A stretch of DNA of 64,000 bases from positions 1-64,000 of the forward strand of contig JAOVVO010000288.1 in the NCBI GenBank assembly GCA_028564675.1. Reading direction: 5' to 3'. Below are positions 15,001 to 27,764 of this stretch, one piece after another. The translations under genes were made by a program, and so were the position numbers. Within the stretch, counting starts at the first letter, position 1; each line of letters opens with the position of its first letter. The notes beneath the pieces were generated by a model that saw only the letters and a program-made list of their open reading frames with translations, had not been told where the DNA came from and did no database searches. The DNA comes from Onchocerca lupi (taxonomy: Eukaryota; Nematoda; Chromadorea; Rhabditida; Onchocercidae).

Positions 15001-16247
15001 CCATACATCTCAAAAACATTTTGAAAAGCTGTTCTTCTATTTAATGTTGCAACTGAAATAAAGGACGTCTATCCAAAAGCTATGTTGAGTAAAAAAAAAA
15101 ATGTGTAAGAGCAAAAAAATCACTAAATATCAAGAAAACAATGACATTTGTTGTAAAAAAGTGGGCCTATGCATATTTTGAGTGAATTTCTCTAATTTAA
15201 AACTTGGCCAAAAATTTAATCTGAAAATTATTACCGGTAACAAAGCAACGCTAAATTTCTATATTTCTCCACTCCATAGATAAGCCATGCGTAACGACGC
15301 AGATCACCGATGTACAGACATGCTACTGCACGCAAATATGGAAAGTCATTGGCAAGAACACACAATTCTTTCACAAACGTTGAAATCAGTTTTTCGGTCC
15401 AATTCTTCTGCTCTACACGTAGGACAGTTTTTCGTATTCGGCATATCACCGAATAATAACAGCTTTTCCACACTCTGTCGAGAATTCGACGGCCCCATTC
15501 CGCATCGATAAATATTGTCTTACACAATCTGATAATCCTGAAATGAAACTGCATAATTTAATACCAGAGAATCCCCAATATCACTTACCAGTTTTTATCA
15601 TCAACTAGAAAATATGTTCTCTCTTCGTCTGGACAAAGAAAGTATTAGAAGAAAATCGCAAGTCATTTGTGTTTAATAAAAATGTGTGAAAAATTTAATT
15701 TAAAAGATGCTGAATAATGACAAAAATCCAAATAACTAGAGAAAATTTAGATCCAACTTCTTAACTTCCTAAATCAATGTTCCATAAGAATAAAAACACC
15801 TCTTACCTTGATCGTAGCGAATGCATTTCTGGATGTACGAGTGTTTGAGAGTCATTTTCATTAATCAGTTGATCCGCTTTTTCACATAATACCAGTGCCT
15901 GCCTAGAAATTCGTATAAATTAACACGATAATCTGAGTAAATTGGATTAAGCATTCCTCATAATGTGAACAAATATAAAACTGATAAATGTAACAGCATA
16001 TGAAGATAGAATGATCTGTTGCAATAATACTTTTTATAACCTAAGCATACAACATGAACTTCTGAAAACAAAAGCATTTGTATAAAACATGAATGAGCAA
16101 ATATGTTCAGCAATATTTTTATTTTAAAAAGTCATAAAATTTAAGCTACCACAAAGCTTTAACCTGATATACTTTGCAAGCGATTTCGATGGAGCTGTAG
16201 TGTTGCTGTCGGATGAAGTTTGCATGCTTTAAGATACCATTGGACAT
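12032..16247 (-). CDS. smg-5: SMG5-like nonsense-mediated mRNA decay factor (EST1/14-3-3-like plus PIN-like domain)
   Basis: SMG5 binds phosphorylated UPF1 with SMG7 and promotes decay of mRNAs with premature stops. Proposed exons, in transcript order: 16164-16247, 15807-15898, 15235-15537, 14691-14921, 14220-14353, 13499-13890, 12855-13119, 12679-12785, 12165-12510 and, tentatively, 12032-12093; all phases close, giving about 671 residues. The N-terminal part follows SMG5 closely: PEMHSLR, then EWGRR and the family hallmark CLYIGDLRRY (where human has CLVYLGDLSRY), then ALNQLGLL in the helical repeats. A serine/acid-rich low-complexity stretch sits in the 13499-13890 exon. The exon at 12165-12510 carries the PIN-like fold (LPLYVIPEED, RSLDMKKDKPEVRKALRWI); the first catalytic aspartate of active PIN nucleases is not at its usual place, as in other SMG5 proteins. 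The last exon and the 12855/12785 junction are the weakest parts. Divergent from INTS3. Confidence 0.85.
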
Positions 16248-16716
16248 GCAATAATGAGATAAAAAGCTGCAACAAATTACACAACAGAAGTAAACCAGGA
16301 AAGAAAGAAAATGACGTAAAATCGAACGACATAGCGACACCACGCAACCACACCTAGAAGTCGAAACTTGGAACAGACTGAAAAGAGCACTGAAATTGCA
16401 AGAATAATAAGTGTGATTGCGGTGATATCGTTATGCAAATGATGCGTCGCACGACAGTGCAGAGTACTGCGTACGGAAGGGAGTAAATTGTTACAATACA
16501 GGAGGAGAGGGAAAAATAGGAACAGAGTGGGATTTTTATAAAATATTTATTTTGAAATCTACGGAGATGTTTGAAGAAATGATGTGTCTCTCTTACATAC
16601 ACTCTTCTACTTCAAAAGAAATTGTTATTTCGAAGATTCGTAGAAATTGATAACTCAACTGATTGTGAAGCAATTTGTAGATAAAATTGAGCGCAGATTG
16701 AGAGTAATCGCATGCA
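16248..16716. promoter_or_regulatory. Shared upstream region of divergent smg-5 and INTS3
   Basis: Only 469 bases separate the two start codons, so both promoters must lie here or inside the first exons. On the minus strand a TTGTTGCAG acceptor ends at 16267, 19 bases before the smg-5 ATG, a candidate trans-splice site. No TATA box stands out. Open frames crossing this stretch show no family similarity and look like chance. Confidence 0.5.
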
Positions 16717-19700
16717 ATGGAACCATCCAATACACGTTTGAAACGATCGTCGAAATTGCTCAATCTAAGCGCTTTCGAGCAGCGTGATGAGCTCGAAGAG
16801 GTAATTTTTTCCGAAGAAATTTTCATTTAATTAAAGTTAATACCGAAAAGTTTTTTCTTTTCTCGCAGTTCTTTAAATTTAAAATTATAAATTCATATAA
16901 GCAAATGAATACCCTGAAAGTCTGTCGTGAAAAGTTACGAAGATTAAGATCTCTTTTGCTTTATAAGGATATTTAAATATTAGTTTAATACTGTAAAGGA
17001 TTCCTCTCTGGCCATAAAAGGTGTGGAAGTTCATTTCTCCTTCGGTTTATGTAAATTTTGTTATATCAATTGTTCTAAATAAAAACAGCTAGTGGATACT
17101 AATGCCGAAGTGAATTGCAGAAATTGGAGAATGGATTCAATATGGTTCAGAATCGGACGAGCGGTCTTCCAGAAAAGGAATCATATGATGTTCTATTGCA
17201 AATGGCTGGAGAAACAAAGGGAACTCCTGAACTATTTTTTATCAATTTCTTTACATTCCCATATTTTATTCTGCCATAAAAGCACTTGGAAAATATGAAC
17301 AATTATTTTCAAAAATTTCTAGATCCATAATGCTGTATTCTTGTACTATAGTGAGCATTCACAGAAATATCCTTGTAAATTGTCATTTAGCTTTTTTTAC
17401 CTTTAAAATTAAATATTACCGTAGTTCTTCAATATAAAGTCATATTTCAGGTATTTGAGAGTATTACAGGAGGTCTTCTATATGGACTGCTAACAGAACC
17501 ACAAAATGCTCAAAAGGTATGTCAATTTTAGAATAGTTATTTTAATACTTTATGATTGTATTTCTTAGCATATATAGGAAAAAAAATCCTCTAAAGATGC
17601 TTTATTTATTCACTTTCATTTATTTAATTTATTACTGAGTTGGTCGATACTTCCAGTGGTTGAAAAATAATCGAGAAAAAAGGCTGAAAATATTCCCAAA
17701 AGTTGATGTATGTGGTTAGAATTGTGTATTTAATATTTAGATTTACTTTTTAGTATTTTTCTATTATATCGTTATTGGCGCGTGATGGTTGGTTTTGCGC
17801 TTTATGCAATGTTAACATGATATTATTTGAACTTTATCCGAGAATGCGATCGGAAGTGCGCGAACAAATTGTATACTTTTTCCGCGAAGCAATCAAATCA
17901 AATGTGCCAAAAATTGACAATGTTCTAATCAATTATCTTCGCAATGCTAATGACGGTGATTTTACAAATCTGTAGAATCACATCATATTAGTGATCGAAA
18001 TTTATTAATCAATGATAAGGAAACCATTCGATGTCTAATATATTTTATGATTTGAATCTCTAATTTGTATAGGTTTTAAGAAATTTCAGAAACTGAATAA
18101 TTTTGCGCATAACATTATATCTATTTCTTTATACCACTATCAGCTGCTAACGAAATCTAGCATTTGCAGGAAGTGATTTGAAAGAAACTTGTGTTCTTTT
18201 AAGTGCTGTTGCTGGGATGTTAAACGACCATCATGCATGGTTGAGTGAACTGAAACCGAAAGCTTCTCTTATTCCAGTTACCTTGCTCACCTTTACTAGG
18301 TTATTTTACTATCTGTGTTTATTGTTTTGAAAATCTAAAACTTGCTTAATCTAAGTCAAATTTTACGAGTCTTTTTTTTCCCCTTTTTTTTTTCAAAGCT
18401 GAATTACTTATTGCGAATTCTACTTTAAACGAAATTCATCTTCTTCGTGATCGTTCTTCTGCAAGCAGTGCTTAATTTTCAAACTATATACTTTTTTATA
18501 CTTCTCTTTTTTCAGATTTATTTGTGACCTTAGTTCTTTCAATGCATTCGAAACGTTGCGTACCCAGATGATAAATGTTTGTTGTTGGTTGCTTACAGAG
18601 CGATTTATTGACTGTGCACAGTTGGGACGAGATTTAGTCTTGGCACTAATGAGAGTTTCGAAAATACCACAGTTTGCTGCGATATGGAAACAACTTCTCT
18701 ATAATCCAAACAAATTGGGACCCAATATTAGTGGTTAGTTATAGTGTATAATTCCAGTTTTTCGGGAACATCTTTTACCAAGCAATGTTTAGGAACAATC
18801 ATTATTGATTATAATTCTCAAAACGGGATGGGAATAATTGATGAAAATTTATTTTGTATTTTTGATTATCACAATAATTCATTACCATTTCGACAATCAT
18901 TTGGTGGAGGGTGGAGTGATTTTTGATACTAAACCCTCTTTGTAATTACATCATGATGTATTTATCAGTGCACTGGGATTTTTTTTTAAAGCAGTGACGG
19001 TGAGAGCTTTTAATATAATAGTCACCAGTAAATAAAATCGAATTCATATAAACCACTCAAATCAAGTTTTATTTCAGTTGAAGAACTTATGAGCCGCATG
19101 TGTCCACATACTTTTCCTCTTTATCGAATATCTGTAGCTATGCAGCGAAAATTGGAATTCATATTTGCTAAAGTGAAACCCGGAACACATGAGCGACACT
19201 TGGATTGGTTCAAAAAGCAGGTTGAATTGATTATCAAAAGACTCATAAGTTGCTTTTCCGAGATAAAGCATGTTTTTATTCTTTTAATGAAGAAAATGAA
19301 GCAAAAATAAAATTATTTTTACAGTATTTATCAAATCCAGAGGCTGGTAGCCTTCGTTCTGAGTTAGTACGTTGTGCCATATTTCTTTCGTGCGGTGAAA
19401 CACCTCAAGTTGGACAGGAAATGAAGGCAGTTTTCATTGCTTCAATGTTTCCGCAAACAAGTGTATGTTTAAATATCATTTCTACGAATACTGTTGTTTT
19501 TTAAGCCAAAATATGTGCATTTGATTTTTTTTTTAAAGATCATCATTATAATGAGCAAAACTATTTATAGAGCATAATGGAGCAGCAGTGGTGCAAGCTG
19601 CATCTTTTATGGGATTGGTTTTGCTATGATCCTGCTACTGGAGGGCATGTCCTGATTGGTAGGTGTTTTCAATCATTTGATTTGTTATATTTAGTTTTTT

Positions 19701-22700
19701 AGCTTTTTTTTGTAAACATTATATTGAATTCGAAATCAGAAAAGAAAATAACAGAAATCATTTCGGAAAATTGATGAACAGAAATTTTCTGCGTTTTAAT
19801 CATTCTTTGGTATATTTATTATGAATTTTTCCGTATTAAATAAATTTTCTCAAACTGAAAGTTTTATTAGAAATGAAATTTTTAGTACATAAAGAAATAA
19901 ATATTGCAATATTCATTTATGCTTATTTCTTTATGTATTATTCTGAAACTTTGTTTTCAGCAATATTTTTCATTTAAAAAAAAGTTTGAACTTGTTTTTC
20001 AAGTACTTAAAAAAAACTTCATATCTCTTTTAGAACCTGCTTTTCATGTTCTACGCCATCTGTTACATGTCCAACCGTTACTAGCGAATTCACTCGTTGA
20101 CTTTATGATAAGAGTAAGTTATTTGTTTGTGTAAATTTGTGAAATAGTTAAAATGTTCATTTTATCTATTTTCGTTAGTATAATAGATTATTTTTTAACA
20201 AGGAGTTTTATAATTTCAGTTGTCATTTCATGAATCAGTGCACGTATTTTGCAGGACTAAAAATTTTTGTTTCATGCAAACAAATATCTTTGTTTTTAGG
20301 GATTACTATTTATATAATAGGCAGGAATCCAACAACTTTTTAGTGCAGTTTATTCAGTTTTTAATTTGATTTGAAGAGAAAATAAACATCAAAAACACTT
20401 AAGTTTCAGATGAGTTATGAACTTCATCCACAACTACAACAGCGAATAATAATTTCAGTGACAAATTCATTCAAATTTTTGATTGATCACAATATTCTAG
20501 GGTTAGTTAATTTGTATTTTCTACACTTATTTTTTTCTCCCTTCTTCATTCATATCTTATTTTATTTATCCTTTAATTTCCCTGGTCCTTTACTCTTTAT
20601 CCTTTTTCTTTTTTAAAATAATTGTTGTATATAAATCAAATCATAATTGGGTTGAAATTTATAGATCTCCTTCCGTGATATTCGATAATCCAGTGCTACA
20701 AAAAAATGTGCGGGAAAATTTCCGGGATACATTTCGAGGACTTTTTCGACCACCCCAAACAGTGCAAACACATCTTCCTGTTTCAGGAATAGGTAAATCA
20801 TAGTAATCATCATTATCTATAGCATATTTGCCGCTTTCGAGTACTGGATCGCGAATAGTTTCATTATGAAGCTCAATAAGCCCGTCATGAAAAATTTGAA
20901 ACAGTAAATATGGCTATTTTCACTGCTATTTCAAATTTTGAGTGGTTGCCACAGTGCTCTCATGTCCAAAAATTATAGAGAATAATGGACAGTGTGCATC
21001 ATTTATATCATTAATAATTATGGCACGAAATTAATTCACTCAATAACTTATTCAACTTCAGGCTTTGGTTAGTTTCTTACTAAAGATAGGAATATGAGTG
21101 AAGCGAAAAACATTTTCAGAGCCGAGTGAAGTGGCAATATCAGATATAGAGGTAACGCCAAGCGAAACTAGTTCAGCAGTTACGGAGGATATAATTAGCA
21201 TAGACCTATCGATAGTCGAAGACAGCGGATCAGTTGATGAGGACTTTGGTTTATCAAGTGAGGAAAAAGTAATGACTCTCTTAGCTGCCGTCAAAGAAGA
21301 ATTTCGAGAACCGATTGAAAATTTATCAAGCGTGAAAAATTCAGACAACGACACGCGATGTGAAATGATGCAAAAGTTGTTGTCTTCTATCTTTGATAAT
21401 GTAAGTTTTAGTTTTCACAACTATTTATTCAGTTATGCTTTCACGAATGGATGGAAAATTAATAATACTAAAAATGTCAGAAGAATGTTGCAGTATACTA
21501 ATATCTTTTACTTGATGTTCTTTTGAGACAAATAGTTGTGAAATTTTGTTTCTTTCCTCATTCGTGCGTATTTTATTGGATATAACCTTTTTTTAAGGTT
21601 CTATTTCATCTCTTCTTTTGTTCACTTTATCAAACGTTTAATCTCTTTATTTGTTTTTTAAAAAGATTGAAATATGATAATATTTCAGGATGAATTACTG
21701 GATGAAGAACAGATTGAGTTGTTATCGGAATGTCTTCTGCTTATTTTCAGGAAGGATATCCGAAATAGGAAACCATTGTCGGAAGGTTTTTTGGACACAC
21801 CTGAGTAATTTTTCATATTAAGTACATATCGCTGTTCTTATTGTTTCTGAATTTCATAATTAAAGATATACAAAAATAGTTTACATGAGATTCATAATTT
21901 TCAAGTCTTTATTGGAATTTTAGAATTTTGGAGGAGATGTTTAATCAGCCGCTCTATGTAATATTTCGAAATCTATGTTTAACACCAGACAGTGATGCTA
22001 CGAGACAGCTGCTATTATCTTTAATTGCTGAAATGTGTGAAAGGCATGTTTCTGATGACTTCCTTTACTTTCAAAGATTTTACTAGTACTTGTTCTAGTC
22101 GTTTAATGATTTCAGCGCTTTAGAATATGCATGTAGTATTAGAATATAAAATCAAATTTCAAGCTATATACATTATTCTTGAATACGCCTCACTTTTTCT
22201 TAAAGAACACTGCGATTTTATTTTTTTTTTTCCCATTTGAGTATGGTAATAGAAGGAAGAGTATGTATTTAAAAAAAAAAATAAAAATTTAAAAACAAAT
22301 TCTTGTTTGTATCATCGAATGTTTTGATTTTACGGGAGGCAAATTATGGAGTTTGATCTTTTTACAGGTGCTCATCTGTATCATATTTATTATTATTTTT
22401 TACATCCTCAAATCGTCGTGATCAGAATGATACTGCAATTGCAGCTTATATTGATCTATGTCGTCTGTTAGATAGTCCATTGATCCAGCAAATTGTTTCA
22501 GACTTGCAGGTTTTCCGAACAGTTTTATGATCAAAATCTTAATTCCTACGTGATTCGTTACTTAATGTACATAAATCACTATAGATCACATTTAGATAAT
22601 CAAGTAGTACATGATTGGTTTTTGCCAAGTTTTTATTCTTTATTAGTAGTATTAACTGCTATTATTTAAAACAAGAAATTAGATTGATTTGCAGATTACA

Positions 22701-25533
22701 TACCCAATTTAACCTATGCTTGCTTAAGCTCACATAACATTCGTCTTTAGCAAGATTTAGAATAGTTAAAGAATAAAATTAAATAGGATTTTTAATTGAG
22801 AATATGTGATTTAAATATCTTTAAGCAATGTCATATCGAAGACTATGTTTTGTTCGCACATCTTATTCCATATATATATGAAAAATTTGCCACGGAAGCA
22901 ATGGGTAGTGTTGAATTGATGAAATTATTAGCTCATTCATTAGACGGGCGACAGATTGCTGATCTTATTGGTGAAATGGTTCGGGAAAATATCTCATTTT
23001 TTAGGTTTGTTTAAGGAATTTTTCCGCAATTACTTTCACTCCAATTTTTTGTTTTTACCAAGTATTTTCGTTTAAGATTTATGAATTTGCTCGTTACATG
23101 CTGCAAATCCAGACTTTTATTTAATAAATTTATAAATTTCAGAAAAGACTCTTTTTTGCCTATCGTCAGTGCTTCGTTGACATGGGAAACAACAGCGCAG
23201 TTTGTTTTCTGGCAATTGGTACACGCGGAAGGTGTTCCCGTGGATTGGATTTTACAAATGATTTCTAAGCTACAGTATCCGAAGCATTCGGAAGCAATTG
23301 CACAAGTTTATATTATGCTTCAAAGGTCCTTTGTGAAATGTATCTCTCACAAATATATATTCAGACTGCCATAAAAATGATTTGGTATTATCTTATGAAG
23401 TTAGGAACTGTTATATTCAATCAAATTTTCAATTTACATCAACTTACATAACTCGTTCTTCATGAACTTATCTCTGATGTAATATTTCCTTGAAATTATC
23501 TGGAAAATAATTCTTTAAAGCAAATAGTTGTTTCAAATGATGATTGACTCGGTAAATAATCTGTTTAAGTAATTAATTTTTCAGTATTATTTTGAGATGT
23601 ACAGATGCCAAGGATATCTGTAAGAAGATGTATAATTTAGGATGGATCGCGAACCGAATATGAGTCTCATACGAAACCTTTTGTCTCGGACACCATCTGA
23701 TATGTTTACTGTTAATTGTCTGAAACTGCTGATTAAGGATCCAGATTATGCAGCTCGAGTAGCAGAATTGTTATCCAGTCTCATTGACAAATTGATTCAA
23801 TCTGGCGATCTTCTTCCAATTCATTCAAAAGGGAAGCGTCCACCACAAAGGTAACTTGAAGAATATAGGCTTTAATTTTTTTTAAATGATGTTTAATGAA
23901 AAAGATGGAAAATCTATTTCGAACCATTTCGTAATAATGGCTGAAATTTAGAATAATTTGACATTATGGTTGTCTTCAAAATCTTGAGAAAATGTGGTGT
24001 AGATATTAACATTCTATGCATCTTATTTTAAATGGAATCGATACTTAAAATGGAGTTATCAAAGTGAAAAACAGACAATTGCAACGCAGAGATGGATACT
24101 TATAAGACTTGATGAGCAAACTGTTCTTTCAGATATGTTTGTTTGGATCAGCTTTTTTCACATCTTGACAAATTTCGACAGAGCTGTTTATCGAAAGACA
24201 GTCATGTAGCGGAAGCATTCTTGGCTCGCCAGACTCTACAGGAAGCATTTACGGCAGCAAGGGCAGCTGAAAAGGCTAGTATTTCTGTGATTCTAAAATT
24301 TTAGCAATTTTGGATCTTTCAAGGTGTGTTGTTGAAAAGTGACATAAGTAGGGATTTGATTTCAAAGAATTTGGAATTCGCTGAGGTCACTTTAAAATTA
24401 GGTACTGTAATTGATATGAAAGATAAAACTTAGTAATTTCAAACACTATATGCATCGAGGACTTTCTTTAAATTTAGACTTTTACATTCGCTTCAGCTTT
24501 TGATTAGTTTATACTGGAGTCTATTTTATATTAAAATAAAATTGGTTATAAAATTCTTGTGTTGACTAGGAGTTATTTAAATTTTGAAGGTGTCTTCCCT
24601 TCGAATACGCTATAGTGAGTTGTTTGCTGTGATGGAGATACTGAATGATGATAATGCTCAGAGTGCTCGATCCTTGCGAAGAGCCAAAACATCGAAAAAA
24701 ATAACTGATGTGAGCGACGTATGTTCCCTCGAGTTTTTATTTTTATATCGGTTATTTCATTAAAAATAACTTGTGCATTTTGGAACTAGTCGGGCATTTT
24801 CATCTTGAATAGTGCCATTTTCTAAAAATTCTCGTTTACATTAATTCATTTTATAGTTATTTGCTGGGCATGTAAATTTTATTTTGACCTCAGTTGTAGT
24901 CTTCAGTATTTATGACTTGTTGTATTGATATAGAAGAATGCTTTTCGTACGAAATTATGATTTAGATTAGTTACAACTGTAAGAAATTAGCTATGCTCAA
25001 TTTGTTTACTTAGTGTAGTAAATCCGCACTATAGTCTCACCATATATTTCTGAACAATTTACTGTCATTCCACAAAATAAGTTATTGAGACAAGAGTATA
25101 CATGAATACTGAATACTAAAAAGGCATCTTATCATTTTGCTAAAACGTAAGCAGAAATTAAAAAAACAATTCCAGTTTAGAATCATAGCCTCCATATAAC
25201 AATCCATCATAACTGTTATGATTATTTAGACATTTTAATTGCTTAGTCTTATGTCCAAGGAAATTACCGCACCAATATGTTTACGTTTTCCTGAACTCAC
25301 AAAAGCGATTTTAGAATCATGATCTGCAATGTTAGAACCACAAATAATAATGAGAATAGAAGCCAAAAATCATCAATTAGAGCTAGAAATTGAAGAACCA
25401 GTGCACCCAAAAGTGTAAAGAAAACATTTCCGCACCTTTTATTCATTTTTTATTATATATGAAATTTCAGGATGAAAGCAAAAACTCAAAACGGAAGCGC
25501 CAAAAATTGATAGTTGATTCTGATAGTGATTAA
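16717..25533 (+). CDS. INTS3: Integrator complex subunit 3
   Basis: INTS3 is a core part of the nuclear Integrator complex (3' processing of snRNAs, termination of paused Pol II) and, in animals, of the SOSS single-strand DNA repair complex. Twenty-two exons: 16717-16800, 17121-17219, 17451-17516, 17754-17955, 18170-18299, 18516-18733, 19078-19220, 19325-19462, 19571-19658, 20034-20113, 20410-20501, 20665-20792, 21120-21400, 21689-21804, 21924-22043, 22368-22509, 22826-23004, 23143-23325, 23641-23850, 24133-24274, 24590-24718, 25471-25533. Phases close throughout, giving 1,010 residues (human 1,043). Matches run end to end: RDELEE near the start, LLARDGWFCALCNVN, GRDLV, HLDWFKKQYLS, LLDSPLIQ and an acidic DSDSD end after a basic KRKRQK. 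Introns after 22043 and 24274 look like GC-AG, and the donor after 17219 reads GG. The ATG at 16717 is chosen because RDELEE follows in frame. Confidence 0.93.
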
Positions 25534-26195
25534 TCAAATTGTGTAAATAATCAAGAATCCTAATAACATTGATCTCTTTATTTCATAATAGGAATCACAG
25601 CAAGTATTTTATTATTTCTCGCGGATTTCATCCATCTGTTTCCAACTATTTGTATATTTAAGACCAGAATTCAAAGTAGTTGCAATTCATGTCTAGATCC
25701 GCTCTTGAAACCAATTGCTTTATGTTATATTTCCTGAATTTATCTCTTTCATTGATTTTATTTTTAATAGAAATCTTCCGATGAGGGACATCAGAAAAAG
25801 ACTAGTTCGATTTCCCTCTAGATTTAAATTTAAAGTTTGAAACAAGTTCGTTTTTGGATCTTATTTTAAAATATCTCTTATTTCATATCTTCCATTTGTT
25901 ATTTATGTTCAATTTGTCATACTTGTTCAACTTGTTTTGATATCCAATTTATGCTACAGTTTTTCTTTCTGAATGACCAGATTAAACAACATTTCAGATC
26001 TTTCAAACTAAAGGAAAAAAAAATTCATTTATAAGAAATAAAGGCAGGAAATATTGCCAACAGCTTTTCTGTAAAGTATCCTTATAAAATTTAATATATG
26101 AGCATGAAATATTGTTACATATTATTCAGAACGAAAAATATAGATTCATCTTTCCAAAAAAAAATCTGTTGACTATCGATAATTTTTATTATACA
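25534..26195. other. Convergent 3' intergenic region, INTS3 / DHRSX-like
   Basis: 662 bases between two genes that converge. It is very AT-rich, with several AATAAA-like hexamers on both strands, and should hold both 3' UTRs. No coding or RNA gene seen. Confidence 0.5.
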
Positions 26196-27764
26196 TCAGT
26201 CTTGTATTTCTTCCATATTTGTTATTATGTTTCTTACACATTGATATAGTTGTTGTTTTTTTGCTGTGCTGCATAGAATTTTAATCGGTATCATGTGTTG
26301 ATAGTAACAACCACCATTCAAGTTATCAGCACATCCGAGGGCTATTGTTTCCGCCGCAGCTAAAGCTGGGCTTCTCATTATGGGCCACAGAAATCGGAAA
26401 ATCGCGACTTTGGTTAAAGTATTTGCATATTTGTATAAACCACTTGCGACGCAACCCGGATGAACGGAAATGATGGTTACCGTCCGTTGGTTTGTCACTG
26501 TGGGTTTTTGCTGCATTTGTTTGTCCATTTCTTCGGCATATAGGGATGCAGCAAATTTCGATGTCGAATAAGCCTGATAACCATTCCGATAGGTGCAAAA
26601 TAATTCAGAGTTATCCTGAAGTACAGAACGGAAAACTCCTAAGTGTGCAGTAGCGGATGATAAGAACACAATGCGGCAATCCCGCATATAGCTTTCTCCT
26701 GCAGAATATTTAGTTATCCATGGCAACAAGTAATTCAGCATTATGGCATGTGAAAGAAGATTAACAGCATAGTGGGTCTCAAAACCGTCTGTTGTCAGCC
26801 TAAATGGCTGCAGCATTATACCGGCACCACAAATAATCAGATCTATACAGGGATGTTCGTTTGCGAGTGATTTTGCCGTTTCTTTTACCTTCCGAAGATT
26901 GGATAAATCCACATTTCGCACCACTAAATTCGGTTCATATTCAGAATTATTCATCCATTCGCCATTGTCATGATCCCGAATCAAACATATAACCTTCAAG
27001 AAAAAAAAAAAGCCTCGAAAGTTTCTCTCGCACAATTTATTTTCTCACTAAAAATTTACTGGAAGTCATCTATGCCGAATACTGAATTATCCAAGTTCAA
27101 AAAAAAAAAATCAATCAGAAATGGTGATCCAAAAAAATAAAACAGATAGACCAAAATGGATTATATTCACATAAGAGACTAACTGCAACATAACTGGAAT
27201 TAACTGGAATTTATGCAGAAAAACAAGTTGAAATTTAGAGATCAATAAAAATACCTTGAAATTATTTTGTAGCAGTAAACGTGTTATTTCGGTGCCAATT
27301 GTCCCATTCGCTCCGGTAATTACGGCAACCAGTTTTTGATTTGAACTATTAATGAATTTGCTTTCTTTTATAGTTTTGAGTAAATATTTCATGCGTGACA
27401 ATCCATTGTAGCGACGAATCCGGTCCAGATAAAATTCTACCCCAATACAATATGCGGCAATGAGATAAAATCCAACAAATGTTAACAAATCAAGCAGCCA
27501 TTCATATATCCTATTAATTAATTAAAATTCGCTTAATTTTCCAGTTCTTAAGAAAAACTTTGTTCGAGATAAAAATAAAGAACAATTAATTCACTAAGTG
27601 TGGAAATCAAAGAAAATATTTCCATTTTGAATATTAAGAAATATGAATTTAAGTAATGTTAATGGAGAAGAAAAGTCTTAAGATCGGGTTTAATCAAAAG
27701 GAAGATTTTTGGAGAAAACAACAACAATGTAAGAAGTGATCCATCAGACAACTTACTCTTTCAT
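26196..27764 (-). CDS. DHRSX-like short-chain dehydrogenase/reductase
   Basis: Three exons: 27757-27764 (8 coding bases, ATG AAA GA), 27255-27510 and 26196-26993; phases close, giving 353 residues. An N-terminal hydrophobic segment (about residues 9-25) suggests membrane anchoring. The Rossmann glycine motif at 68-75 reads TGANGTIG, with Thr where classical SDRs have the middle Gly; the usual NNAG reads CGAG (143-146). The active-site Ser (LSS, about 200) and YxxxK (Y230, K234 in YSTSK) are intact. The C-terminal half (SVHPG, SGLYKYAN, then a hydrophobic stretch and GGCYY) is closest to human DHRSX, a membrane SDR implicated in dolichol biosynthesis. The second exon has no in-frame ATG after its acceptor, hence the short first exon. 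WWOX/RDH-like assignment is the alternative. Divergent from NEDD4. Confidence 0.8.

Noticed and set aside
15590..15624. A possible extra smg-5 exon (frame DEERTYFLVDDKNW)
   Set aside because: It breaks phase with the preceding exon; joining 15807 directly to 15537 keeps frame and matches SMG5.
21098..21526. 142-codon plus frame as a separate gene
   Set aside because: It is INTS3 exon 21120-21400 read through into its intron.
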